From contig NZ_JAOCKJ010000006.1 in NCBI RefSeq assembly GCF_029844725.1, positions 186,001-250,000 of the forward strand: 64,000 nucleotides of DNA, in the 5' to 3' direction. The translations under genes and the position numbers were made by a program. Position 1 is the stretch's first letter. Each line of letters begins with the position of its first letter. Source of the DNA: Pantoea sp. GD03673. GTDB taxonomy: Bacteria > Pseudomonadota > Gammaproteobacteria > Enterobacterales > Enterobacteriaceae. The notes beneath the pieces were generated by a model. That model was not told where the DNA came from. It saw nothing but the letters and a program-made list of their open reading frames with translations, and did no database searches. This document shows positions 8,587-15,975 of this stretch, piece by piece.

Positions 8587-10959
8587 TTAGAAATCGACAT
8601 TAACACCTAACTGGAAATTACGACCCGGCATCACGGCCAGTGCCTGATCGTTACGATCCTGCTGGGTGGCGCTGGTCAGCTGACGGCTGCTGAGGTAATC
8701 CCGGTATTTGCGATCGGTTATGTTGTAAAGCCCGCCGCTCAGCCTGACGTTGTGCGCGACGCGCCAGTAGGCCGTCATATCCACCAGGCCATACCCCGGC
8801 ACCCGCATGTAATCGGTGCTGGAATCCGTCAGGCTGTTGCCGGTGTTGGCAAAGCTGTTGCGATTCGTAGCACTGGCTTTTTTGCCTTTGACAAACGTGG
8901 CGGTGACGGCAGCACCATAACCGCGCGTTTCATCATCCCAGGCGAGCCCGACAATCGCTTTCATCGGCGCGACGCTCTCCAGATCGACATAGCGGTCACC
9001 CTGATAGTCTGACTTCGCCGCGCCCTGGGTGTAGCCAAACGCCAGATTCGCGCTCAGCCCTTCGAGCTCGCTGAACCAGCTGCCGACGTTCACTTTGCTG
9101 CTGATTTCAGCGCCGTAGATATACGCTTTATCGCGGTTCTCCGCCTGATAGGTGGTGTAGATGTTGCCGGGTACATTGACAAACTTACCCGGATTAGCCG
9201 CCCGGCTGTAGCGGGTAAAGGCGATGAAGTTTTTATAGTCGTTATAAAACGCGGCAGCATTAAGCGTCACGCCCTCTGCAACCTGGCCTTTTACGCCCCA
9301 CTCGTAGTTGTTGCTGGTTTCGGTCTTCAGATCGGCATTGCCAATCAGCGCATACTGCGCTGGCCCTGCATAGCTGGAGCCCAGATTCCATGAGCCATAG
9401 AGCTGGGAGTCATTGGGGAACTGCGCGCCACGGGTATATTGCAGATACGTCATGAATGCCGGGGTCAGATCGTACTGGAAGGCGATCGACGGCAGCACCT
9501 GGGTGTCGCTGTTTGGCGAACCGTAGAGCGCAGAGACTTCGCTGGCGTCGAGCACGCTGCTGTTTGTCGTCAGCGTCGCCACATCACGCGGCCGGGTGTT
9601 CTGGTAAGCCACACGCACGCCCGGCACGATAGCCGCACGGTGTCCGTCAGCATCAAAGCTGATGGTATCCTGCAGATAACCGCCCACCGTGTAACTGCGG
9701 CTGTTCGCCTGTGGCTGCATGATCACGCTGGTGACGTTCGCCGCCGGTGACTGGCGGAAAGGCCGCTCGGTATCCATCAGACGCGCATTCAGCCCGGCAC
9801 TCAGTTCATGTCGCCCGACGCTTTTCAACGCACGGGTATCAAAACCGTAACTGTCGCTGTTGTAGTCGGAGTAGACGGTTTGCCAGGCGGTCGCGCCTGA
9901 CGGCATAAAGGTGTTGTCATGCGCCTGGGTTTGCTGCCAGTAAACGCGGGTCGTCAGACTGTCGATCAGATTATTGTAAGGGGTGTACTCATCCACCAGG
10001 CTGATACCCCAGCGTCGGGTATCGCTTTGCTGCTGTGCGGTTCCCCAGACGGTATTACCTGAGGTGCTCCAGCTGTCGTAATGGCTGTGGTGCGTTTTGT
10101 GATAGTAATCGAACGTCGCGCTGAACTTGTGAAGATCACTGGGCTGCCAGATGCCGGAGGTCATAAAGGCGTCGGAGTGCCAGTTGGCCGGATAAGCATC
10201 CACTGTGTCACTGTTGTTGCGGGTCTGCTGCCCGTCACGACGACTGTAAGCAAAAATTCCGCGCAGCGTATCATCGCCTGCTGCCGCAGTCATGCCGTTG
10301 TGCCAGCTGCGGCTGGCGGAGTCGTAGTCGCTTTGATAACCAAAATACGTTGGTTTACCGGGATGCAGATAGTCGTCCGGGGATTTGTTACGGAACGAGA
10401 CGTTGCCGCCAATCGAGGTATTCGGCTGATCCACTGCCGTGGCCCCCTTTTCAATTCCGACACGTCCAAACATATACGGATCGATGTAATCGCGGCCAAT
10501 GCCAAAGCTGTCGAGCCCGGCGCGTCCCACATAGCTGCGGCCGGTGGCCTGCGGCAACGGAATGCCATCCACATCCAGTCCCACGCGGTTGCTCTCAAGA
10601 CCGCGAATGTTGTAACCGGTATAGCCGGCCCGATCAAAGCCGCTCTTACCGGCGGAGGAACCGCCACTGGCACCGGTGGCGCTGACCAGCGGTTCATAGC
10701 GCATGATCGACCCAAAGTCTGTGGCACCGCGTTGCTGCAGATCGCGGGCAGAGAGCGTGGTGTTACTGCCCGCCGTTTTTTTGATTTCCGGTGCCGTCAC
10801 CGTCATGACCGGTTCAGCACTGCTGCCATAGCGTTCGGAAAGGGTGAGCGTGGCAGTTTCACTGCCCGCAGCGTAAGTGCAGGTGGTATTGATAAAAGTG
10901 GCGAGCAACGCCAGCTCAGACAGACGCGGTTGCGTCAATCTCCGAAAACGTGGTGACAT
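8587..10959 (-). CDS. hmuR: TonB-dependent heme/hemoglobin receptor HmuR
   Basis: An outer-membrane TonB-dependent receptor of 790 aa that should take up heme or heme-protein iron. The leader (1-31) looks like a signal peptide. The plug domain carries TTLSARDLQQRGATDFGSIMRYEP and NIRGLESNRVGLDVDGIPLP. The beta barrel has the family's NPDL-like block in variant form (GNADLKTETSNNYEWG), LSGGLYNITDRKY near the end, and a terminal phenylalanine (LGVNVDF). The classical FRAP box is replaced by QFPNDSQLYGSWN. Its ribosome site is weak (AGG about 14 bases off). It is the first gene of the cluster, about 130 bases downstream of a Fur box. The true ligand could be hemoglobin, hemin or both. Confidence 0.9.
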   Translation of the reverse strand: MSPRFRRLTQPRLSELALLATFINTTCTYAAGSETATLTLSERYGSSAEPVMTVTAPEIKKTAGSNTTLSARDLQQRGATDFGSIMRYEPLVSATGASGGSSAGKSGFDRAGYTGYNIRGLESNRVGLDVDGIPLPQATGRSYVGRAGLDSFGIGRDYIDPYMFGRVGIEKGATAVDQPNTSIGGNVSFRNKSPDDYLHPGKPTYFGYQSDYDSASRSWHNGMTAAAGDDTLRGIFAYSRRDGQQTRNNSDTVDAYPANWHSDAFMTSGIWQPSDLHKFSATFDYYHKTHHSHYDSWSTSGNTVWGTAQQQSDTRRWGISLVDEYTPYNNLIDSLTTRVYWQQTQAHDNTFMPSGATAWQTVYSDYNSDSYGFDTRALKSVGRHELSAGLNARLMDTERPFRQSPAANVTSVIMQPQANSRSYTVGGYLQDTISFDADGHRAAIVPGVRVAYQNTRPRDVATLTTNSSVLDASEVSALYGSPNSDTQVLPSIAFQYDLTPAFMTYLQYTRGAQFPNDSQLYGSWNLGSSYAGPAQYALIGNADLKTETSNNYEWGVKGQVAEGVTLNAAAFYNDYKNFIAFTRYSRAANPGKFVNVPGNIYTTYQAENRDKAYIYGAEISSKVNVGSWFSELEGLSANLAFGYTQGAAKSDYQGDRYVDLESVAPMKAIVGLAWDDETRGYGAAVTATFVKGKKASATNRNSFANTGNSLTDSSTDYMRVPGYGLVDMTAYWRVAHNVRLSGGLYNITDRKYRDYLSSRQLTSATQQDRNDQALAVMPGRNFQLGVNVDF

Positions 10960-11086
10960 AGGCGCGAATTACCTGATTAATTGTTAGTATTCGCTCACTT
11001 GCTTGCTGCACGGTAAAAACGGCTCTGCATAAAAGCCGTAAAAGCGGGAACATTATACGTGTCATTTTTATCGCCGCGAATTTAAT

Positions 11087-11105
11087 GCAACTGATAATCA
11101 TTATC
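11087..11105. promoter_or_regulatory. Fur box between hmuR and the SelW-like gene
   Basis: GATAATCATTATC at 11093-11105 matches the last 13 bases of the 19-bp Fur consensus exactly. It lies between the divergent hmuR (start 10959) and selW-like gene (start 11195), so Fe-Fur could repress both. A small inverted repeat ACGGCT/AGCCGT lies on the hmuR side near 11020-11040. Confidence 0.85.
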
Positions 11106-11194
11106 AATATTATTTACATTTAGATATAAACCACAGCGCACAAATTGTTAACCCGAATGCATCAGCATTTATCAACACGTAAAGGAACAGAGTT

Positions 11195-11491
11195 ATGGCG
11201 CAAAAACCTGTGGTTGTTATTCACTACTGTATGCAGTGCAACTGGCTGATGCGGTCAGCATGGATGGCACAGGAACTGTTGCATACCTTCGGCGAGGATC
11301 TGGCAGAGGTCACCCTGAAGCCAGGCACCGGCGGTATTTTTGAGATTACGCTGGATGGTCATCTGCTGTGGGAACGTAAGCGGGATGGTGGTTTCCCGGA
11401 TGCGACGACCCTGAAACAGCGCGTGCGCGATATCTGCTTCCCGGATCGTACCCTGGGCCACATCGACAAGAATAAGAGTGAAATCAGCTAA
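11195..11491 (+). CDS. SelT/SelW/SelH-family CxxC redox protein
   Basis: A small 98-aa Rdx-family protein with a thioredoxin-like fold. The redox motif is C12-M-Q-C15, right after the first strand VVVIHY. The family signatures GTGGIFEI and KRDGGFPD follow. In this bacterial form cysteine replaces the selenocysteine found in animal SelW. Its substrate is unknown. AAGGA precedes the ATG. It diverges from hmuR across a Fur box, and its stop codon abuts the yqjI stop on the other strand with no gap. A link to iron or heme redox chemistry is inferred only from position. Confidence 0.85.
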   Translation: MAQKPVVVIHYCMQCNWLMRSAWMAQELLHTFGEDLAEVTLKPGTGGIFEITLDGHLLWERKRDGGFPDATTLKQRVRDICFPDRTLGHIDKNKSEIS

Positions 11492-12031
11492 TTAACTGTG
11501 GGTGATTTTTTCAGCCGCGTCGTGCAGCGCCTTAATCAGCGTCTGCAGCGCGGCCTCTGAAATATCTTCCTGCGCCAGTCGCTGGTTCAGGGCAACCTTC
11601 AGCCCATGAATCGCCTGCTCAACAGCAGGAATACTGCGGTTGTTGACCAGAATGGCCAGCGTAGAGAGACGCATAATCAGGCGGGTTACCGTGTCGCGGT
11701 TATCAGCCAGCAGTGCCTCGCCTGCCGCCGTCAGACGGTAGGCTTTACGCGCTGCCTGCGCATCCACCACCTGAATCGCCTCCGTCTCTTCCAGCAATGT
11801 CAGATTGGGATAGATGATCCCCGGACTGGGGGAATACTCCCCCTTTGACAGCTCCTCAACGGACTTGATCAGCTCATAGCCGTGCGCGGCATTCTGCGCC
11901 AGGAAATGGAGCATCAGCAGGCGAATCTCACTCGCTTCCAGCATCTTCTCGCGTCGTTTACGTCGTCCGCAGCCGCCACCTGCGCGTGCAGACTGCTCGT
12001 CAGTGGAAGAAGAAGTCGGATGCTGTTTCAT
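11492..12031 (-). CDS. yqjI: PadR-family regulator YqjI
   Basis: A PadR winged-helix regulator of 179 aa. The core EIRLLMLHFLAQNAAHGYELIKSVEEL and GEYSPSPGIIYPNLTLLEE matches E. coli YqjI, a nickel-responsive repressor of itself and yqjH. E. coli YqjI has a long His/Cys-rich N-terminal metal-binding tail. Here the tail is short, with one His and one Cys (RAGGGCGRRKRRE), so metal sensing may differ. The start at 12031 was chosen because the longer frame upstream overlaps yqjH and is unconserved. It lies 70 bases downstream of yqjH on the same strand, probably as one operon. Confidence 0.85.
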   Translation of the reverse strand: MKQHPTSSSTDEQSARAGGGCGRRKRREKMLEASEIRLLMLHFLAQNAAHGYELIKSVEELSKGEYSPSPGIIYPNLTLLEETEAIQVVDAQAARKAYRLTAAGEALLADNRDTVTRLIMRLSTLAILVNNRSIPAVEQAIHGLKVALNQRLAQEDISEAALQTLIKALHDAAEKITHS

Positions 12032-12101
12032 GACCTGCCCTGCTGAAAAAAGGAGACTGATGGTAGTCCGCCGCCTGACAAAACTCAATTGCCAGCACGG
12101 C

Positions 12102-12887
12102 TTACTTCTGATGCCAGTACGCCACCGCCCGCACGAAGTCGCTGTCGAGGCCACGCTGGGTCGTGAAGTAATCCGACAGCGCTTTAACGAACTCACCTTC
12201 ACCGGTCAGCCAGATAAAGTAATCCTCCGTCGGAATTGCGATCTGATCCAGCTGGCTAATCAGGTGGCTGAGCTGCGCCTGCTGCATCTGACCGCTGCCC
12301 AACCAGTGTGTTGTGACGCCAGTCGTGTCGGGTAAATAGTCGCGGCCCGTCGCGTCATCGGTAAAGGCAAAGAGGTGCAGCGCCTGGGCACGGGCATCGC
12401 GCTGACGGCGGGCAAAAGCGGGCAGCCCGGTTTCGTCACAGACATAAAGCTGGAACGCGTAATCGGTCGGCACCACCAGCGAGCCGCGTGGCCCGCCAAC
12501 AATCAATTGATCCCCAACCTGCGCCTGTGCTGCCCAGTCACTGGCCACACCCTGCTGATGAATATAGAAATCGAGAGTCAGTGAAGATTCACCATCGAAT
12601 GCCAGCGGCGTGTAATCCCGCGCCTGCGGACGCAAACCTTCGGGCCAGACAATTCCCGCGTCGGTGATGTGTGGCAGAGCCAGGGCTGTACCCTCTGCTG
12701 AAGGGAAAAACACTTTGATATGGTCATCGAAGCCCGGCGACGTAAAGCCCGCCAGATCGCTGCCGCTGAACCGGATGCGCCAGAATTTCCCGGCAATCTT
12801 AGTTTTACTTGCGACCTGAATATGGCGAAAACGCAGTTCATTACGGACGCGCTGCGGCACACGCTTATCGGCTGTTGTAGTCAACAT
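12102..12887 (-). CDS. yqjH: NADPH-dependent ferric-siderophore reductase YqjH
   Basis: A siderophore-interacting flavoprotein of 261 aa that reduces ferric siderophore complexes in the cytoplasm to release iron. It has an N-terminal FAD-binding barrel with a RDYTPLAFDG motif, GGPRGSLVV for the flavin phosphate region, and a C-terminal NADPH-binding domain with YVCDETGLPAFARR and FIWLTGEGEFVKALSDYF. Length and sequence agree with E. coli YqjH (254 aa). AGGAGAG precedes ATG 12887 closely. The upstream region carries a Fur-like box and GATATATC-type palindromes, consistent with dual control by Fur and YqjI. Confidence 0.88.
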   Translation of the reverse strand: MLTTTADKRVPQRVRNELRFRHIQVASKTKIAGKFWRIRFSGSDLAGFTSPGFDDHIKVFFPSAEGTALALPHITDAGIVWPEGLRPQARDYTPLAFDGESSLTLDFYIHQQGVASDWAAQAQVGDQLIVGGPRGSLVVPTDYAFQLYVCDETGLPAFARRQRDARAQALHLFAFTDDATGRDYLPDTTGVTTHWLGSGQMQQAQLSHLISQLDQIAIPTEDYFIWLTGEGEFVKALSDYFTTQRGLDSDFVRAVAYWHQK

Positions 12888-12958
12888 CTCTCTCCTGAAA
12901 CAGGGGTCTGTGCCCGATGTTCAGGGGCATACCGACCATGATTAAACACCAATGGAAT

Positions 12959-12971
12959 AACAATCATTCTC
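12959..12971. promoter_or_regulatory. Fur-like box upstream of yqjH
   Basis: AACAATCATTCTC matches the Fur core GATAATCATTATC at 10 of 13 positions. It lies about 72 bases upstream of the yqjH start. E. coli yqjH is also Fur-controlled, which supports the call. Confidence 0.6.
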
Positions 12972-12995
12972 ATCTGAAGCTGCAAGATTAGCTAT

Positions 12996-13048
12996 GATAT
13001 ATCTTCGGCACAAGAACGAAAAATGCGATTCAGCGGTTTAAGATATAT
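12996..13048. promoter_or_regulatory. paired GATATAT palindromes, candidate YqjI operator
   Basis: GATATATCTT (12996-13005) contains the perfect palindrome GATATATC. An inverted copy AAGATATAT lies at 13040-13048. They sit upstream of yqjH beside the Fur-like box. YqjI is reported to bind two sites with TATC/GATA half-sites near yqjH in E. coli, so these are reasonable candidates, but this is inference. Confidence 0.4.
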
Positions 13049-13263
13049 TTTAGGCGGTGCTGAAAGAGAGGGAATACAGGCGTGAAACGCGTGCATCCGC
13101 GATTTGGCAGTGGTGAAGGCGATGTCAGGTGCAGGTCAATTGACGTCAGAGAGGAAGCAGCAGGTGCAGGGTGTTTCGGGGGCAGGCCGTTCAGGGGACG
13201 TTGTCCGGCCCCTGAGGAGCCTGGCATTATCCTGCGCCGCCGGGGCTGGCAGCGCATCAACAC

Positions 13264-13458
13264 TTACAGCGTGTCGTTGAATCCGGAAAAGGAGGCATTA
13301 CTGCGGGTGTGATCCGGCAGCTCACCGTCACCCACAATCTCATGCCCGGAAACCTGGGAGTGGGGATGCAGTCCGGCTGGCGGTGAGAAAGGCTCAGCCT
13401 GCTGCGCCATCGCCATGACAGGCAATGCCAGAATCAGTGAAATCATTAAGCGTCGCAT
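13264..13458 (-). CDS. small predicted exported protein, 64 aa
   Basis: An open frame beginning MRRLMISLILALPVMAMAQQ has a textbook signal peptide: Arg-Arg, a hydrophobic core, and an AMA cleavage site near residue 18. A mature part of about 45 aa follows, rich in His, Ser and Gly, with no family I recognise. The ribosome site before ATG 13458 is poor. It sits alone between yqjH and the Rob-like regulator. The last part reads HTRSNASFSGFNDTL. It could be a genuine small periplasmic protein or chance; the signal sequence makes the first more likely. Confidence 0.5.
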   Translation of the reverse strand: MRRLMISLILALPVMAMAQQAEPFSPPAGLHPHSQVSGHEIVGDGELPDHTRSNASFSGFNDTL

Positions 13459-13675
13459 AGTTGTCTTCGATTGTCGTTTTGGCCAGAAAAGGCCTGAAAA
13501 GCAGATGAATGTTCCAGCCCTGCCTGAGAAGCACGATGATTCAGATATGACAGGGTTTCGGGAGAGGATTTTACGCCACAACGGGGACTTATTTTATAAA
13601 ATCGTGCGGTTTGTCACGGTTTACCGCACGAAAGATGCAAAAGCCGGACAGGACCGCCATCCCCTGCCCTGCTGG

Positions 13676-14545
13676 CTACGCCTGCATGACCGGAACCGAA
13701 AAAACACCGCTGAGCCAGTCAGGTTTACAGTGTGCAAAATCGAGACGCAGCAGATCTTTACCCGGACGGCGTGACACACCCAGCGCAGGCAAATGCTGAT
13801 AGTAGATATCTTCGATAAAGCGGGTCAGCTGCTCCGGCCTGCCGCTCCAGCGGATCGACGCATAGAGGCCGCAGACCTCGCGCCAGCTGGCGGTGTTGTC
13901 ACCCAGCAACCCGACATGTTGTGGCTCCAGCGCCTGAAACAGGCTGATATTCTGCTGATCAGCAGAGCTATGGCCGGGGCCGTACTGAAAACCTAACCAG
14001 CCCTGCGTGACATGGCTGCCTGCCAGCGCGACCAGTTTGCGTGCCTGATCGGCCACCCGGTGATCGCGATCGGCAATGTAATCACCAAACTTACACTCCC
14101 ACTCCAGCGTCTCGCCGCACAGGTGCAGATCTTCCTCGCGTTCCACCAGCGTTGCCCGCTCCGCCAGCGATCGCACCAGAATGCGACCATGAAAATTTTT
14201 GACCGGCAAATGGGGAATACGGCGAAACGCGCCAGGGGTCAGTGAAAAGTGCCCTTTGAACACCCTTGTGAAATTTTGCTGGTTATCAAAACCAAAACGG
14301 ACGGCGATATCGATCAGCGTCATGCGCGTCAGACGCAGCGCCATAGCCGCCATCGTCAGACGCCGTTTGCGGGTATAGGCCGCCAGCGTCTGTCCGGTCA
14401 TCTCCTTGAACATGCGCTGCATGTGCCATTTGGAATAACCTGATTTCAGGGTGATTTGATCGATATTGAGGTCGTCGGTGAGATTGGCTTCTATCCACTC
14501 GACCAGATCGTTGATGTGCTGTTTTTTAATAGCCTGACTGAGCAT
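13676..14545 (-). CDS. Rob/MarA-type AraC-family regulator
   Basis: A 289-aa regulator with the two-HTH AraC DNA-binding domain at the N-terminus (about 8-105: DQITLKSGYSKWHMQRMFKEMTG, then MTLIDIAVRFGFDNQQNFTRVFKGHFSLTPGAFRR). This is the Rob/MarA/SoxS arrangement. The C-terminal half (about 120-289) is in the position of the GyrI-like domain of Rob and ends with LRLDFAHCKPDWLSGVFSVPV. Similarity to E. coli Rob is strong in the HTH part and weak behind it, so this is a paralogue rather than Rob itself. It is monocistronic. Control of a marbox-type regulon is likely; the inducer is unknown. Confidence 0.85.
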   Translation of the reverse strand: MLSQAIKKQHINDLVEWIEANLTDDLNIDQITLKSGYSKWHMQRMFKEMTGQTLAAYTRKRRLTMAAMALRLTRMTLIDIAVRFGFDNQQNFTRVFKGHFSLTPGAFRRIPHLPVKNFHGRILVRSLAERATLVEREEDLHLCGETLEWECKFGDYIADRDHRVADQARKLVALAGSHVTQGWLGFQYGPGHSSADQQNISLFQALEPQHVGLLGDNTASWREVCGLYASIRWSGRPEQLTRFIEDIYYQHLPALGVSRRPGKDLLRLDFAHCKPDWLSGVFSVPVMQA

Positions 14546-14688
14546 GATGGCGATTTACGACGCGGCTTAGGACTGGAATTTTCGTTACAAAAGAATAACA
14601 AAAATCACGAATCAGTGTAAGGAAAGGGTAAGGCGCAGGCACCCGTCTGGCGCGATTCCGCATTAATTGCTTAGGTTACTAACTAAAA

Positions 14689-14710
14689 AAGGCTGACCTG
14701 CGTCAGCCTT
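14689..14710 (-). terminator. rho-independent terminator of the cio operon
   Basis: AAGGCTGAC and GTCAGCCTT form a 9-bp stem with a CTGC loop. On the minus strand it is followed by TTTTTTAG, a good U-run. It lies about 85 bases past the DUF2474 stop codon. Confidence 0.85.
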
Positions 14711-14794
14711 GTGAGTGTTAATAAATTCTGCAGCGGTCAAGCCTGCGAAGGGAATGCGGTCAGCCGGCATCCGCCTGACGCATGCCTGCGACGA

Positions 14795-14968
14795 TTAATG
14801 GCTGCGCATCCCTGCCGCAGTCATCATCATTCGGAACAGCGAGGCAACCACACCCAGTGCCAGCACGCTGGCGGCATAGATAAATACCAGCCACATCACA
14901 CGCTTCCACCACGGTGCTTTCGTTTCAGCCTTGTGATTGTGGTCTTTCATGCTGCTGAGGCTTTTCAT
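14795..14968 (-). CDS. DUF2474 small membrane protein of the bd-type oxidase
   Basis: A 57-aa protein with one transmembrane helix (WLVFIYAASVLALGVVASLF) preceded by the conserved WWKR, matching the DUF2474 family found after CydB-like genes. It probably plays the same stabilising role for the oxidase as CydX does for E. coli CydAB; this is inference from size, topology and position. I chose ATG 14968, one base after the cioB stop with AGGA inside the cioB end. An internal ATG at 14950 is an alternative, with a poorer ribosome site. Confidence 0.8.
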   Translation of the reverse strand: MKSLSSMKDHNHKAETKAPWWKRVMWLVFIYAASVLALGVVASLFRMMMTAAGMRSH

Positions 14969-14969
14969 A

Positions 14970-15974
14970 TCAATGATATCCTGCGTCTGCTTTGATTTTT
15001 CCACGGAACACGTAGTAGCTCCAGAAGGTGTAGCCCAGAATCATCGGGATAATCAGCAGGCTACCCACCAGCATGAAGGCCTGACTCTGCGGAGGAGCAG
15101 CAGCAGCCCAGATGGTCACGGATGGCGGAATAATGTTTGGCCAGATACTGATGCCCAGTCCCGAGAAGCCCAGGAAGATGAGCGCCAGCGTCAGCAGGAA
15201 CGGTGAATAGTGCGCCTCGCGTTTGATCGCGCGCACAATGCCCCACGAACAGAGCAGCACCAGCACCGGAACCGGCAGGAACAGGAACAGATTTGGCGTG
15301 CTGAACCAGCGATGAGAGATGTCGGCATGCGCAAACGGCGTCCACAGGCTGACGATGCCAATAATCACTAACAGCGCAATCACCAGCGGCGTAGCCAGCG
15401 CGGACATTTTACGGTGCAGCTCATTCTCGGTTTTCATGATAAGCCAGGTGCAGCCCAGCAGCGCGTAGGCCACAACCAGACCGACGCCGCAGAACAGCGG
15501 GAACGGTGCCAGCCAGTCCATTGCGGAACCGGCAAAGCGGCGTCCCTCAACCGGAATGCCATCCAGTAATGCACCCACGGCCACACCCTGACTGAAGGTG
15601 GCGATGATCGAACCGGCAATAAACGACTTGTCCCAGAATGCACGATGGCCTTCCACCGCTTTAAAGCGGAATTCAAACGCGACACCACGGAAAATCAGAC
15701 CAATCAGCATCGCAGTCAGCGGAATCGACAGGGCGTCGGCGATCACCGCATAAGCCAGCGGGAACGCACCGAACAGGCCTGCGCCACCCAGTACCAGCCA
15801 GGTCTCATTGCCATCCCAGACCGGCGCAACGGTATTCACCATCATGTCGCGCTCGCCAGCATCTTTATTGAACGGGAACAGCAGACCAATGCCCAGGTCG
15901 AAACCATCCATCACGATGTACATCAGGGTTGCGAAAACGATAATCACAAACCAGATAACGGAAAAATCGATCAT
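14970..15974 (-). CDS. cioB: cyanide-insensitive quinol oxidase subunit II (CioB)
   Basis: Inner-membrane subunit II of a bd-type terminal oxidase, 334 aa, with about eight to nine hydrophobic segments. Family marks are VMDGFDLGIGLLFPF, VNTVAPVWDGNETWLVLGGAGLF and FRGVAFEFRFK. The length fits CioB (about 335 aa) rather than E. coli CydB (379 aa). ATG 15974 was chosen; it lies one base past the cioA stop and GGAG is embedded in the cioA end, so the genes are translationally coupled. Together with CioA it oxidises ubiquinol and reduces oxygen to water. Confidence 0.9.
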   Translation of the reverse strand: MIDFSVIWFVIIVFATLMYIVMDGFDLGIGLLFPFNKDAGERDMMVNTVAPVWDGNETWLVLGGAGLFGAFPLAYAVIADALSIPLTAMLIGLIFRGVAFEFRFKAVEGHRAFWDKSFIAGSIIATFSQGVAVGALLDGIPVEGRRFAGSAMDWLAPFPLFCGVGLVVAYALLGCTWLIMKTENELHRKMSALATPLVIALLVIIGIVSLWTPFAHADISHRWFSTPNLFLFLPVPVLVLLCSWGIVRAIKREAHYSPFLLTLALIFLGFSGLGISIWPNIIPPSVTIWAAAAPPQSQAFMLVGSLLIIPMILGYTFWSYYVFRGKIKADAGYH

Positions 15975-15975
15975 C

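Noticed and set aside
8537..8606. Longer HmuS start at 8606 overlapping hmuR
   Set aside because: The extension is not conserved with ChuS/HemS and would overlap the hmuR end. ATG 8537 has AGGAG upstream.
13082..13312. 76-codon plus-strand ORF starting with GTG
   Set aside because: No ribosome site, no recognisable domain, odd composition, and it overlaps the exported small protein on the other strand.
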